NCBI GenBank assembly: GCA_964017045.1
Contig: OZ024809.1
Coordinates: 28,930,618 to 28,994,617, forward strand
Length of the DNA stretch: 64,000 nt
Source: Omphiscola glabra
Lineage: Eukaryota > Mollusca > Gastropoda > Lymnaeidae
Reading direction: 5' to 3'
A program made the translations under genes and the position numbers. The first letter of the stretch is position 1, and every line of letters begins with the position of its first letter. Positions 12,652 through 26,302 of this stretch are shown here, piece by piece. The notes below the pieces were generated by a model. That model saw only the letters and a program-made list of their open reading frames with translations, was not told the DNA's origin and made no database searches.

Positions 12652-15600
12652 AAGATTAGGGCATGATTATAGCATGATTGGGACATGACTTGGGCATGCT
12701 ATGTGCATGAGAAGGTCATGACTTTGGCATGATTAGGGCATGACCTAGACATGATTAGGGCATACATAGGGCTGACCTGGGCATGAGTAGGGCATGATTG
12801 GGGCATGACTTGGGCATGATTATGACATGACTTAAGCATGATTATTGCAAGATTAAGGTATGATTAGGGCATGATTATGGCATGATTAGAGCATGACCTG
12901 GGCATGAGTAGGGCATGACCTGGGCATGAGTAGGGCATGATTGGTTCATGACTTGGGCATGATTAGGCCATGACATGGGCATGATTAGGGCATGAGTAGT
13001 GCATGAGTAGAGCATGATTGGTTCATGACTTGGGCATGATTAGCTCATGACTTGGGCATGATTAGGTCATGACTTGAGCATGTTTAGGGCATGACCTGGG
13101 CATGATTAGGGCATGACTTGGGCATGATTAGGGCATGACCTGGACATGAGTAGGTCATGACCTGGGCATGAGTAGGGCATGATTGGTTCATGACTTGGGC
13201 AAGATTAGGCCATGACATGGGCATGATTAGGGCATGAGTAGGGCATGATTAGGGCATGAGTAGGTCATGACTTGGGCATGTTTAGGGCATGACCTGGGCA
13301 TGAGTAAGGCATGATTAGGGCATGAGTAGGGCATGATTAGGGCATGAGTAGGGCATGATTAGGTCATGACTTGGGCATGTTTAGGGCATGACCTGGGCAT
13401 GATTAGGGCATGAGTAGGGCATAAGTAGGCATGATTAGGGCATGAACTGCGCATGAGTTTTGCAAGATTGGTTCATGACTTGAGCATGATTAGGGCATGA
13501 CATTGGCATAAGTAGGGCATGACCTGGGCATGAGTAGGGCATGAATAGTTTATGACTTGGACATGATTAGGCCATGACATCGGCATGATTAGGGCATGAT
13601 TAGGGCATGATTAGGGCATTAGTAGGTCATGACTTGGGCATGATTAGGTCATGACTTGGGCATGATTAGGTCATGACTTTGGCATGATTAGGTCATGACT
13701 TGGGCATGATTATGCCATGACATGGGCATGATTAGGGTATGACCTGGGCATGAGTAGGTCATGACCAGTGCATTAGTAGGGCATGATTGGTTCATGACTT
13801 GGGCATGATTAGGCCATGACCTGGGCATGAGTAGGGCATGATTGGTTTATGACTTGGACATGATTAGGCCATGACATCGGCATGATTAGGGCATGATTAG
13901 GGCATGATTTATAGGCATGAGTAGGTCATGACTTGGGCATGATTAGGTCATGACTTGGGCATGATTAGGTCATGACTTTGGCATGATTAGGTAATGACTT
14001 AGGCATGATTAGGCCATGACATGGGCATGATTAGGGCATGACCTGGGCATGAGTAGGTCATGACCAGTGCATGAGTAGGGCATGATTGGTTCATGACTTT
14101 GGCATTTTTAGGGCATGACATGGGCATGAGTAGGGCATGATTAGGGCATGACATGGTCTTGATTAGGGCATGAGTAGGGCATGAGTAAGGCATGAGTAGG
14201 GCATGATTAGGCATGATTAGGGCATGACCTGGGCATGAGTATTGCAAGATTGGTTCATGACTTGGTCATTATTAGGGCATGAGTAGGGCATGACCTGGGC
14301 ATGAGTAGGGCATGATTAGGGCATGACATGGTCTTGATTAGGGCATGAGTAGGGCATTATTAGGACATGAGTAGGGCATGAGTAGGGCATGAGTAGGCAT
14401 GATTAGGGCATGAGTATGGCAAGATTGGTTCATGACTTGGTCATGATTAGGGCATGACATGGTCTTGATTAGGGCTTGATTAGGGCATGAGTAGGGCATG
14501 ATTATGGCATGATTAGGGCATGACATCGGCATGATTAGGGCATGACCTGGGCATGATTAGGGCATGACCTCGGCATGATTAGGGCATGAGTAGGGCATGA
14601 GTAGGGCTGAGTAGGGCATGAGTAGGCATGATTATGGCATGACCTGGGCATGAGTAGGGCATGATTAGGGCATGGCCCGGGCATGATTAGAGCATGAGTA
14701 GGGCATGATTAGGGCATGACCTGTGCATGGGTAGGGCATGACCTGTGCGTGTGTAGGGCATGACCTGGGCACGATTAGGCATGAGTAGGACATGATTAGG
14801 GCATTACCCGGGCATGACCTGGGCATGATTAGAGCATGATTAGGGCATTATTAGGGCATGATTAGGGTTTGACCTGGGCAAGATTAGGTCATGAACTGGG
14901 CATGACCTGGGCATGAGTAGGGCATGATTAAGGCTGACATGGGCATAATTAGAGCATGAGTAGGGCATGATTAGGGCATGACATGTGCATGTGTAGGGCA
15001 TGACCTGGGCAAGATTAAGGCATGATTATAGCATTATTGGGGCATGACTTGGGCATGCTATGGGCATGAGAAGGTCATGTCTTTGGCATGATTAGGGCAT
15101 GACCTAGACATGATTAGGGCATACGTAGGGCTGACCTGGGCATGAGAAGTGCATGATTGGGGCATGACTTGGGCATGATTATGACATGACTTAAGCATGA
15201 TTATTGCAAGATTAAGGTATGATTAGGGCATGATTATGGCATGATTAGAGCATGACCTGGGAATGAGTAGGGCATGACCTGGGCATGAGTAGGGCATGAT
15301 TAGGGCATGAGTAGGTCATGACTTGGGCATGTTTAGGGCATGACCTGGGCATGAGTAGGGCATGATTAGGGCATGAGTAGGTCATGACCAGTGCATGAGT
15401 AGGGCATGATTGGTTCATGACTTGGGCATGATTAGGCCATGACCTGGGCATGAGTAGGGCATGATTGGTTTATGACTTGGACATGATTAGGCCATGACAT
15501 CGGCATGATTAGGGCATGATTAGGGCATGATTTATAGGCATGAGTAGGTCATGACTTGGGCATGATTAGGTCATGACTTGGGCATGATTAGGTCATGACT

Positions 15601-17882
15601 TTGGCATGATTAGGTAATGACTTGGGCATGATTAGGCCATGACATGGGCATGATTAGGGCATGACCTGGGCATGAGTAGGTCATGACCAGTGCATGAGTA
15701 GGGCATGATTGGTTCATGACTTTGGCATTTTTTGGGAATGACATGGGCATGAGTAGGGCATGATTAGGGCATGACATGGTCTTGATTAGGGCATGAGTAG
15801 GGCATGATTAGGGCATGATTAGGGCATGGCCTGGGCATGAGTAGGGCATGATTAGGGCATGACATGGTCTTGATTAGGGCATGAGTAGGGCATTATTAGG
15901 ACATGAGTAGGGCATGATTAGGGCATGAGTAGGCATGATTAGGGCATGAGTATGGCAAGATTGGTTCATGACTTTGGTCATGATTAGGGCATGACATGGT
16001 CTTGATTAGGGCTTGATTAGGGCATGAGTAGGGCATGATTATGGCATGATTAGGGCATGACATCGGCATGATTAGGGCATGACCTGGGCATGATTAGGGC
16101 ATGACCTCGGCATGATTAGGGCATGAGTAGGGCATGAGTAGGGCTGAGTAGGGCATGAGTAGGCATGATTAGGGCATGACCTGGGCATGAGTAGGGCATG
16201 ATTAGGGCATGGCCCGGGCATGATTAGAGCATGAGTAGGGCATGATTAGGGCATGACCTGTGCATGGGTAGGGCATGACCTGTGCATGTGTAGGGCATGA
16301 CCTGGGCACGATTAGGCATGAGTAGGACATGATTAGGGCATTACCCGGGCATGACCTGGGCATGATTAGAGCATGATTAGGGCATTATTAGGGCATGATT
16401 AGTGTTTGACCTGGGCAAGATTAGGTCATGAACTGGGCATGACCTGGGCATGAGTAGGGCATGATTAAGGCTGACATGGGCATAATTAGAGCATGAGTAG
16501 GGCATGATTAGGGCATGACATGTGCATGTGTAGGGCATGACCTGGGCAAGATTAGGGCATGACTTGGGCATGATTAGGGCATGATTGGTTCATGACTTAG
16601 GCAAGATTAGGCCATGACATGGGCATGATTAGGGCATGAGTAGGGCATGATTAGGGCATGAGTAGGTCATGACTTGTGCATGTTTAGGGCATGACCTGGG
16701 CATGAGTAGGGCATGATTAGGGCATGAGTAGGGCATGATTAGGGCATGAATAGGGCATGATTAGGTCATGACTTGGGCATGTTTAGGGCATGACATGGGC
16801 ATGATTAGGGCATGAGTAGGGCATAAGTAGGCATGATTAGGGCATGAACTGGGCATGAGTTTTGCAAGATTGGTTCATGACTTGAGCATGATTAGGGCAT
16901 GACATTGGCATAAGTAGGGCATGACCTGGGCATGAGTAGGGCATGATTGGTTTATGACTTGGACATGATTAGGCCATGACATCGGCATGATTAGGGCATG
17001 ATTAGGGCATGACCTGTGCATGGGTAGGGCATGACCTGTGCATGTGTAGGGCATGACCTGGGCACGATTAGGCATGAGTAGGACATGATTAGGCCATGAC
17101 ATAGGCATGATTAGGGCATGACCTGGGCATGAGTAGGTCATGACCAGTGCATGAGTAGGGCATGATTGGTTCATGACTTTGGCATTTTTAGGGCATGAGT
17201 AGGGCATGAGTAGGCATGATTAGGGCATGACCTGGGCATGAGTAGGGCATAGCCCGGGCATGATTAGAGCATGAGTAGGGCATGAGTAGGGCATGATTAG
17301 GGCATGACCTGTGCATGGGTAGGGCATGACCTGTGCATGTGTAGGGCATGACCTGGGCACGATTAGGCATGAGTAGGACATGATTAGGCCATGACATAGG
17401 CATGATTAGGGCATGACCTGGGCATGAGTAGGTCATGACCAGTGCATGAGTAGGGCATGATTGGTTCATGACTTTGGCATTTTTAGGGCATGAGTAGGGC
17501 ATGAGTAGGCATGATTAGGGCATGACCTGGGCATGAGTAGGGCATAGCCCGGGCATGATTAGAGCATGAGTAGGGCATGAGTAGGGCATGATTAGGGCAT
17601 GATTAGGGCATGATTAGGGCATGACCTGTGCATGGGTAGGGCATGACCTGTGCATGTGTAGGGCATGACCTGGGCACGATTAGGCATGAGTAGGACATGA
17701 TTAGGGCATTACCCGGGCATGACCTGGGCATGACCTGGGCATGATTAGAGCATGATTAGGGCATTATTAGGGCATGATTAGGGTTTGACCTGGGCATGAT
17801 TAGGTCATGACCTGGGCATGACCTGGGCATGAGTAGGGCATGATTAAGGCTTACCTGGGCATAATTAGGGCATGAGTAGTGC
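12652..17882. repeat. 5.24-kb higher-order repeat, copy 1
   Basis: This is the first of two tandem copies. Landmarks are offset by 5,231 bp in the left part (12,661 to 17,892; TTTTGCAAG at 13,458 to 18,689), by 5,242 bp in the middle (16,860 to 22,102), and by 5,231 again at the right end. The changes are single whole-monomer gains or losses: one extra GATTAGGGCAT near 18,841 in copy 2, and one fewer near 22,840 than at 17,600 in copy 1. The interior shares long blocks with the first 1.7 kb of the window and with the 5,723-bp family. Confidence 0.92.
17011..17707. repeat. 295-bp tandem repeat, two full copies and a partial third
   Basis: Copies run 17,011-17,305 and 17,306-17,600, each beginning GACCTGTGCATGGG and each containing one GCCCGGGC site (17,252 and 17,547). 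A third partial copy starts at 17,623 after two extra GATTAGGGCAT monomers and diverges near 17,707 at CATTACCCGGG. Both copies are essentially identical, so the duplication is young relative to monomer divergence. Confidence 0.9.
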
Positions 17883-20800
17883 ATGATTAGGGCATGATTA
17901 TAGCATGATTGGGACATGACTTGGGCATGCTATGTGCATGAGAAGGTCATGACTTTGGCATGATTAGGGCATGACCTAGACATGATTAGGGCATACATAG
18001 GGCTGACCTGGGCATGAGTAGGGCATGATTGGGGCATGACTTGGGCATGATTATGACATGACTTAAGCATGATTATTGCAAGATTAAGGTATGATTAGGG
18101 CATGATTATGGCATGATTAGAGCATGACCTGGGCATGAGTAGGGCATGACCTGGGCATGAGTAGGGCATGATTGGTTCATGACTTGGGCATGATTAGGCC
18201 ATGACATGGGCATGATTAGGGCATGAGTAGTGCATGAGTAGGGCATGATTGGTTCATGACTTGGGCATGATTAGCTCATGACTTGGGCATGATTAGGTCA
18301 TGACTTGAGCATGTTTAGGGCATGACCTGGGCATGATTAGGGCATGACTTGGGCATGATTAGGGCATGACCTGGACATGAGTAGGTCATGACCTGGGCAT
18401 GAGTAGGGCATGATTGGTTCATGACTTGGGCAAGATTAGGCCATGACATGGGCATGATTAGGGCATGAGTAGGGCATGATTAGGGCATGAGTAGGTCATG
18501 ACTTGGGCATGTTTAGGGCATGACCTGGGCATGAGTAGGGCATGATTAGGGCATGAGTAGGGCATGATTAGGGCATGAGTAGGGCATGATTAGGTCATGA
18601 CTTGGGCATGTTTAGGGCATGACCTGGGCATGATTAGGGCATGAGTAGGGCATAAGTAGGCATGATTAGGGCATGAACTGCGCATGAGTTTTGCAAGATT
18701 GGTTCATGACTTGAGCATGATTAGGGCATGACATTGGCATAAGTAGGGCATGACCTGGGCATGAGTAGGGCATGAATAGTTTATGACTTGGACATGATTA
18801 GGCAATGATATCGGCATGATTAGGGCATGATTAGGGCATGATTAGGGCATGATTAGGGCATTAGTAGGTCATGACTTGGGCATGATTAGGTCATGACTTG
18901 GGCATGATTAGGTCATGACTTTTGCATGATTAGTTAATGACTTGGGCATGATTATGCCATGACATGGGCATGATTAGGGTATGACCTGGGCATGAGTAGG
19001 TCATGACCAGTGCATTAGTAGGGCATGATTGGTTCATGACTTGGGCATGATTAGGCCATGACCTGGGCATGAGTAGGGCATGATTGGTTTATGACTTGGA
19101 CATGATTAGGCCATGACATCGGCATGATTAGGGCATGATTAGGGCATGATTTATAGGCATGAGTAGGTCATGACTTGGGCATGATTAGGTCATGACTTGG
19201 GCATGATTAGGTCATGACTTTGGCATGATTAGGTAATGACTTAGGCATGATTAGGCCATGACATGGGCATGATTAGGGCATGACCTGGGCATGAGTAGGT
19301 CATGACCAGTGCATGAGTAGGGCATGATTGGTTCATGACTTTGGCATTTTTAGGGCATGACATGGGCATGAGTAGGGCATGATTAGGGCATGACATGGTC
19401 TTGATTAGGGCATGAGTAGGGCATGAGTAAGGCATGAGTAGGGCATGATTAGGCATGATTAGGGCATGACCTGGGCATGAGTATTGCAAGATTGGTTCAT
19501 GACTTGGTCATTATTAGGGCATGAGTAGGGCATGACCTGGGCATGAGTAGGGCATGATTAGGGCATGACATGGTCTTGATTAGGGCATGAGTAGGGCATT
19601 ATTAGGACATGAGTAGGGCATGAGTAGGGCATGAGTAGGCATGATTAGGGCATGAGTATGGCAAGATTGGTTCATGACTTGGTCATGATTAGGGCATGAC
19701 ATGGTCTTGATTAGGGCTTGATTAGGGCATGAGTAGGGCATGATTATGGCATGATTAGGGCATGACATCGGCATGATTAGGGCATGACCTGGGCATGATT
19801 AGGGCATGACCTCGGCATGATTAGGGCATGAGTAGGGCATGAGTAGGGCTGAGTAGGGCATGAGTAGGCATGATTATGGCATGACCTGGGCATGAGTAGG
19901 GCATGATTAGGGCATGGCCCGGGCATGATTAGAGCATGAGTAGGGCATGATTAGGGCATGACCTGTGCATGGGTAGGGCATGACCTGTGCGTGTGTAGGG
20001 CATGACCTGGGCACGATTAGGCATGAGTAGGACATGATTAGGGCATTACCCGGGCATGACCTGGGCATGATTAGAGCATGATTAGGGCATTATTAGGGCA
20101 TGATTAGGGTTTGACCTGGGCAAGATTAGGTCATGAACTGGGCATGACCTGGGCATGAGTAGGGCATGATTAAGGCTGACATGGGCATAATTAGAGCATG
20201 AGTAGGGCATGATTAGGGCATGACATGTGCATGTGTAGGGCATGACCTGGGCAAGATTAAGGCATGATTATAGCATGATTGGGGCATGACTTGGGCATGC
20301 TATGGGCATGAGAAGGTCATGTCTTTGGCATGATTAGGGCATGACCTAGACATGATTAGGGCATACGTAGGGCTGACCTGGGCATGAGAAGGGCATGATT
20401 GGGGCATGACTTGGGCATGATTATGACATGACTTAAGCATGATTATTGCAAGATTAAGGTATGATTAGGGCATGATTATGGCATGATTAGAGCATGACCT
20501 GGGAATGAGTAGGGCATGACCTGGGCATGAGTAGGGCATGATTAGGGCATGAGTAGGTCATGACTTGGGCATGTTTAGGGCATGACCTGGGCATGAGTAG
20601 GGCATGATTAGGGCATGAGTAGGTCATGACCAGTGCATGAGTAGGGCATGATTGGTTCATGACTTGGGCATGATTAGGCCATGACCTGGGCATGAGTAGG
20701 GCATGATTGGTTTATGACTTGGACATGATTAGGCCATGACATCGGCATGATTAGGGCATGATTAGGGCATGATTTATAGGCATGAGTAGGTCATGACTTG

Positions 20801-23112
20801 GGCATGATTAGGTCATGACTTGGGCATGATTAGGTCATGACTTTGGCATGATTAGGTAATGACTTGGGCATGATTAGGCCATGACATGGGCATGATTAGG
20901 GCATGACCTGGGCATGAGTAGGTCATGACCAGTGCATGAGTAGGGCATGATTGGTTCATGACTTTGGCATTTTTTGGGAATGACATGGGCATGAGTAGGG
21001 CATGATTAGGGCATGACATGGTCTTGATTAGGGCATGAGTAGGGCATGATTAGGGCATGATTAGGGCATGGCCTGGGCATGAGTAGGGCATGATTAGGGC
21101 ATGACATGGTCTTGATTAGGGCATGAGTAGGGCATTATTAGGACATGAGTAGGGCATGATTAGGGCATGAGTAGGCATGATTAGGGCATGAGTATGGCAA
21201 GATTGGTTCATGACTTTGGTCATGATTAGGGCATGACATGGTCTTGATTAGGGCTTGATTAGGGCATGAGTAGGGCATGATTATGGCATGATTAGGGCAT
21301 GACATCGGCATGATTAGGGCATGACCTGGGCATGATTAGGGCATGACCTCGGCATGATTAGGGCATGAGTAGGGCATGAGTAGGGCTGAGTAGGGCATGA
21401 GTAGGCATGATTAGGGCATGACCTGGGCATGAGTAGGGCATGATTAGGGCATGGCCCGGGCATGATTAGAGCATGAGTAGGGCATGATTAGGGCATGACC
21501 TGTGCATGGGTAGGGCATGACCTGTGCATGTGTAGGGCATGACCTGGGCACGATTAGGCATAAGTAGGACATGATTAGGGCATTACCCGGGCATGACCTG
21601 GGCATGATTAGAGCATGATTAGGGCATTATTAGGGCATGATTAGTGTTTGACCTGGGCAAGATTAGGTCATGAACTGGGCATGACCTGGGCATGAGTAGG
21701 GCATGATTAAGGCTGACATGGGCATAATTAGAGCATGAGTAGGGCATGATTAGGGCATGACATGTGCATGTGTAGGGCATGACCTGGGCAAGATTAGGGC
21801 ATGACTTGGGCATGATTAGGGCATGATTGGTTCATGACTTAGGCAAGATTAGGCCATGACATGGGCATGATTAGGGCATGAGTAGGGCATGATTAGGGCA
21901 TGAGTAGGTCATGACTTGGGCATGTTTAGGGCATGACCTGGGCATGAGTAGGGCATGATTAGGGCATGAGTAGGGCATGATTAGGGCATGAATAGGGCAT
22001 GATTAGGTCATGACTTGGGCATGTTTAGGGCATGACATGGGCATGATTAGGGCATGAGTAGGGCATAAGTAGGCATGATTAGGGCATGAACTGGGCATGA
22101 GTTTTGCAAGATTGGTTCATGACTTGAGCATGATTAGGGCATGACATTGGCATAAGTAGGGCATGACCTGGGCATGAGTAGGGCATGATTGGTTTATGAC
22201 TTGGACATGATTAGGCCATGACATCGGCATGATTAGGGCATGATTAGGGCATGACCTGTGCATGGGTAGGGCATGACCTGTGCATGTGTAGGGCATGACC
22301 TGGGCACGATTAGGCATGAGTAGGACATGATTAGGCCATGACATAGGCATGATTAGGGCATGACCTGGGCATGAGTAGGTCATGACCAGTGCATGAGTAG
22401 GGCATGATTGGTTCATGACTTTGGCATTTTTAGGGCATGAGTAGGGCATGAGTAGGCATGATTAGGGCATGACCTGGGCATGAGTAGGGCATAGCCCGGG
22501 CATGATTAGAGCATGAGTAGGGCATGAGTAGGGCATGATTAGGGCATGACCTGTGCATGGGTAGGGCATGACCTGTGCATGTGTAGGGCATGACCTGGGC
22601 ACGATTAGGCATGAGTAGGACATGATTAGGCCATGACATAGGCATGATTAGGGCATGACCTGGGCATGAGTAGGTCATGACCAGTGCATGAGTAGGGCAT
22701 GATTGGTTCATGACTTTGGCATTTTTAGGGCATGAGTAGGGCATGAGTAGGCATGATTAGGGCATGACCTGGGCATGAGTAGGGCATAGCCCGGGCATGA
22801 TTAGAGCATGAGTAGGGCATGAGTAGGGCATGATTAGGGCATGATTAGGGCATGACCTGTGCATGGGTAGGGCATGACCTGTGCATGTGTAGGGCATGAC
22901 CTGGGCACGATTAGGCATGAGTAGGACATGATTAGGGCATTACCCGGGCATGACCTGGGCATGACCTGGGCATGATTAGAGCATGATTAGGGCATTATTA
23001 GGGCATGATTAGGGTTTGACCTGGGCATGATTAGGTCATGACCTGGGCATGACCTGGGCATGAGTAGGGCATGATTAAGGCTTACCTGGGCATAATTAGG
23101 GCATGAGTAGTG
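17883..23112. repeat. 5.24-kb higher-order repeat, copy 2
   Basis: This is the second copy of the 5.24-kb unit, nearly identical to copy 1 apart from single-monomer length differences and scattered substitutions. For example, GATTTAGGCCATGACATCGG-type context near 13,570 reads GGCAATGATATCGG near 18,803. It ends at about 23,112, where copy 1 turns into the next copy but this one continues with GAGTAGGTCATGACTTGGG, as at about 8,020. The change of partner marks a recombination boundary. Confidence 0.91.
22253..22842. repeat. 295-bp tandem repeat, second occurrence
   Basis: This is the counterpart, 5,242 bp downstream, of the 17,011-17,600 pair: copies at 22,253-22,547 and 22,548-22,842, with GCCCGGGC sites at 22,494 and 22,789. 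Its presence in both 5.24-kb copies shows that the 295-bp duplication preceded the 5.24-kb duplication. Confidence 0.9.
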
Positions 23113-25249
23113 CATGATTAGGGCATGAGTAGGTCATGACTTGGGCATAATTAGCTCATGGATTGAGCATGATTAGGTCATGACTTGAGCATGTTTAGGG
23201 CATGACCTGGGCATGATTAGGGCATGACTTGGGCATGATTAGGGCATGATTGGTTCATGACTTAGGCAAGATTAGGCCATGACATGGGCATGATTAGGGC
23301 ATGAGTAGGGCATGATTAGGGCATGAGTAGGTCATGACTTGGGCATGTTTAGGGCATGACCTGGGCATGAGTAGGGCATGATTAGGGCATGATTAGGGCA
23401 TGAGTAGGGCATGATTAGGGCATGAGTAGGGCATGATTAGGTCATGACTTGGGCATGTTTAGGGCATGACCTGGGCATGATTAGGGCATGAGTAGGGCAT
23501 AAGTAGGCGTTATTAGGGCATGAACTGGGCATGAATTTTGCAAGATTGGTTCATGACTTGAGCATGATTAGGGCATGACATTGGCATAAGTAGGGCATGA
23601 CCTGGGCATGAGTAGGACATGACCTGGGCATGAGTAGGGCATGATGGTTTATGACTTGGACATGATTAGGCTATGACATCGGCATGATTAGGGCGTGAGT
23701 AGGGCATGATTAGGGCATGAGTAGGTCATGACATGGGCATGATTAGGTCATGACTTTGGCATGATTAGGTGATGACTTGGGCATGATTAGGCCATGACAT
23801 AGGCACGATTAGGTCATGACTTGGGCATGATTAGGTCATGACTTTAGCATGTTTAGGGTATGACACGGGCATGATTAGGGCATGACTTGTGCATGATTAG
23901 GGCATGACATGGGCATGAATAGGTCATGACCAGTGCATGAGTAGGGCATGATTGGTTCATGACTTTGGCATTTTTAGGGCATGACATGGGCATGAGTAAG
24001 GCATGATTAGGGCATGACATGGTCATGATTAGGGCATGACATAAGCATGAGTAGGGCATGAGTAGGGCATGAGTAGGCATGATTAGGGCATGACCTGGGC
24101 ATGAGTATTGCAAGATTGGTTCATGACTTGGTCATGATTAGGGCATGACATGGGCATGAGTAGGGCATGACCTGGGCATGAGTAGGGCATGATTGGTTCA
24201 TGACTTGGACATGATTAGGTCATGACTTTGGAATGATTAGGTAATGACTTGGGCATGATTAGGCCATGACATGGGCATGATTAGGGCATGATTAGGGCAT
24301 GAGTAGGTCTTGACATGGGCATGATTAGGTCATGACTTTGGCATGATTAGGTAATGACTTGGGCATGATTAGGCCATGACATAGGCACGATTAGGTCTGA
24401 CTTGGGCATGATTAGGTCATGACTTTAGCATGTTTAGGGTATGACACGGGCATGATTAGGGCATGACTTGTGCATGATTAGGGCATGACATGGGCATGAA
24501 TAGGTCATGACCAGTGCATGAGTAGGGCATGATTGGTTCATGACTTTGGCATTTTTAGGGCATGACATGGGCATGAGTAAGGCATGATTAGGGCATGACA
24601 TGGTCATGATTAGGGCATGACATAGGCATGAGTAGGGCATGAGTAGGGCATGAGTAGGCATGATTAGGGCATGACCTGGGCATGAGTATGGCAAGATTGG
24701 TTCATGACTTGGTCATGATTAGGGCATGACATGGGCATGAGTAGGGCATGACCTGGGCATGAGTAGGGCATGATTGGTTCATGACTTGGGCATGATTAGG
24801 TCATGACTTTGGAATGATTAGGTAATGACTTGGGCATGATTAGGCCATGACATGGGCATGATTAGGGCATGAATAGGGCATGAGTAGGGCATGATTAGGG
24901 CATGAGTATGTCATGACTTGGACATGATTAGGTAATGAATTGTGCATGATTAGGTCATGACTTGAGCATGTTTAGTGCATGCCCTAGGAATGATTAGGGC
25001 TTGACATGGGCATGAGTAGGGCATGATTAGGGCATGACATGGTCTTGATTAGGGCATAATTTGAGCATGATTAGGGCATGATTACGAAATGAGTAGGGCA
25101 TGATTAGGGCATGAGTAGGGCATGATTAGGACATGAGTAGGGCATGATTAGGACATGACCTGGGCATGAGTAGGACATGATTAGGGCATCAGTAGGACAT
25201 GATTAGGGCATGACCTGGTCAAGATTATGTCATGATTAGGGAATTATTT
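23101..25249. repeat. Displaced block homologous to 8.0-10.1 kb
   Basis: This segment follows the monomer order of about 8,000-10,138 in the 5,723-bp family, including both halves of the ~582-bp duplication. The offset moves from 15,101 to 15,112 and then 15,111, explained by one extra monomer near 23,391 and a one-base deletion in ATGATGGTTT near 23,645. At 25,250 homology stops abruptly after GAATTATTTGGG, where the 10.1-kb copy continues GCATGATTAGGGCATGTTTA but this one reads CTTGACATGGGC. Confidence 0.88.
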
Positions 25250-26302
25250 GGGCTTGACATGGGCATGAGTAGGGCATGATTAGGGCATGACATGGTCTTG
25301 ATTAGGGCAAGAGTAGGGCATGAGTAGGGCATGACCTGGGTATGATTAGGGCATAATTTGAGCATGATTAGGGCATGATTACGGAATGAGTAGGGCATGA
25401 TTAGGGCATGAGTAGGGCATGATTAGGACATGACCTGGGCATGAGTATGACATGATTATGGCATCAGTAGGACATGATTAGGGCATGACCTGGTCATGAT
25501 TATGTCATGATTAGGGAATTATTTGGGCATGATTAGGGCATGATTAGGGCATGACCTAGACATGATTAGGGCATACGTAGGGCTGACCTGGGCATGAGTA
25601 GGGCATGATTGGGGCATGACTTGGGCATGATTATGACATGACTTAAGCATGATTATTGAAAGATTAAGGTATGATTAGGGCATGATTATGGCATGATTAG
25701 AGCATGACCTGGGAATGAGTAGGGCATGACCTGGGCATGAGTAGGGCATGATTGGTTCATGACTTGGGCATGATTAGGCCATGACATGGGCATGATTAGG
25801 ACATGAGTAGTGCATGATTAGGGCATGAGTAGGTCATGACTTGGGCATAATTAGCTCATGACTTGGGCATGATTAGGTCATGACTTGAGCATGTTTAGGG
25901 CATGACCTGGGCATGATTAGGGCATGACTTGGGCATGATTAGGGCATGATTGGTTCATGACTTAGGCAAGATTAGGCCATGACATGGGCATGATTAGGGC
26001 ATGAGTAGGGCATGATTAGGGCATGAGTAGGTCATGACTTGGGCATGTTTAGGGCATGACCTGGGCATGAGTAGGGCATGATTAGGGCATGAGTAGGGCA
26101 TGATTAGGGCATGAGTAGGGCATGATTAGGTCATGACTTGGGCATGTTTAGGGCATGACCTGGGCATGATTAGGGCATGATTAGGGCATAAGTAGGCATG
26201 ATTAGGGCATGAACTGGGCATGAGTTTTGCAAGATTGGTTCATGACTTGAGCATGATTAGGGCATGACATTGGCATAAGTAGGGCATGACCTGGGCATGA
26301 GT
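25250..26302. repeat. 1.05-kb block shared with 31.0 and 38.2 kb
   Basis: This block matches about 31,042-32,094 (offset 5,792) and 38,164-39,216 (a further 7,122). It carries GGGCAAGAGTAGGG, ATTACGGAATGAG and TTTTGCAAG (26,225; 32,017; 39,139). It begins and ends at sharp changes of partner. It also forms part of a 1,538-bp step, because sequence from 26,303 resumes the order found at 24,765. Confidence 0.87.

Noticed and set aside
17011..17060. CATGTG E-box-like motifs in GTGCATGTGTAGGG monomers
   Set aside because: CANNTG matches are expected by chance in any CATG-rich repeat, and nothing nearby suggests a promoter.
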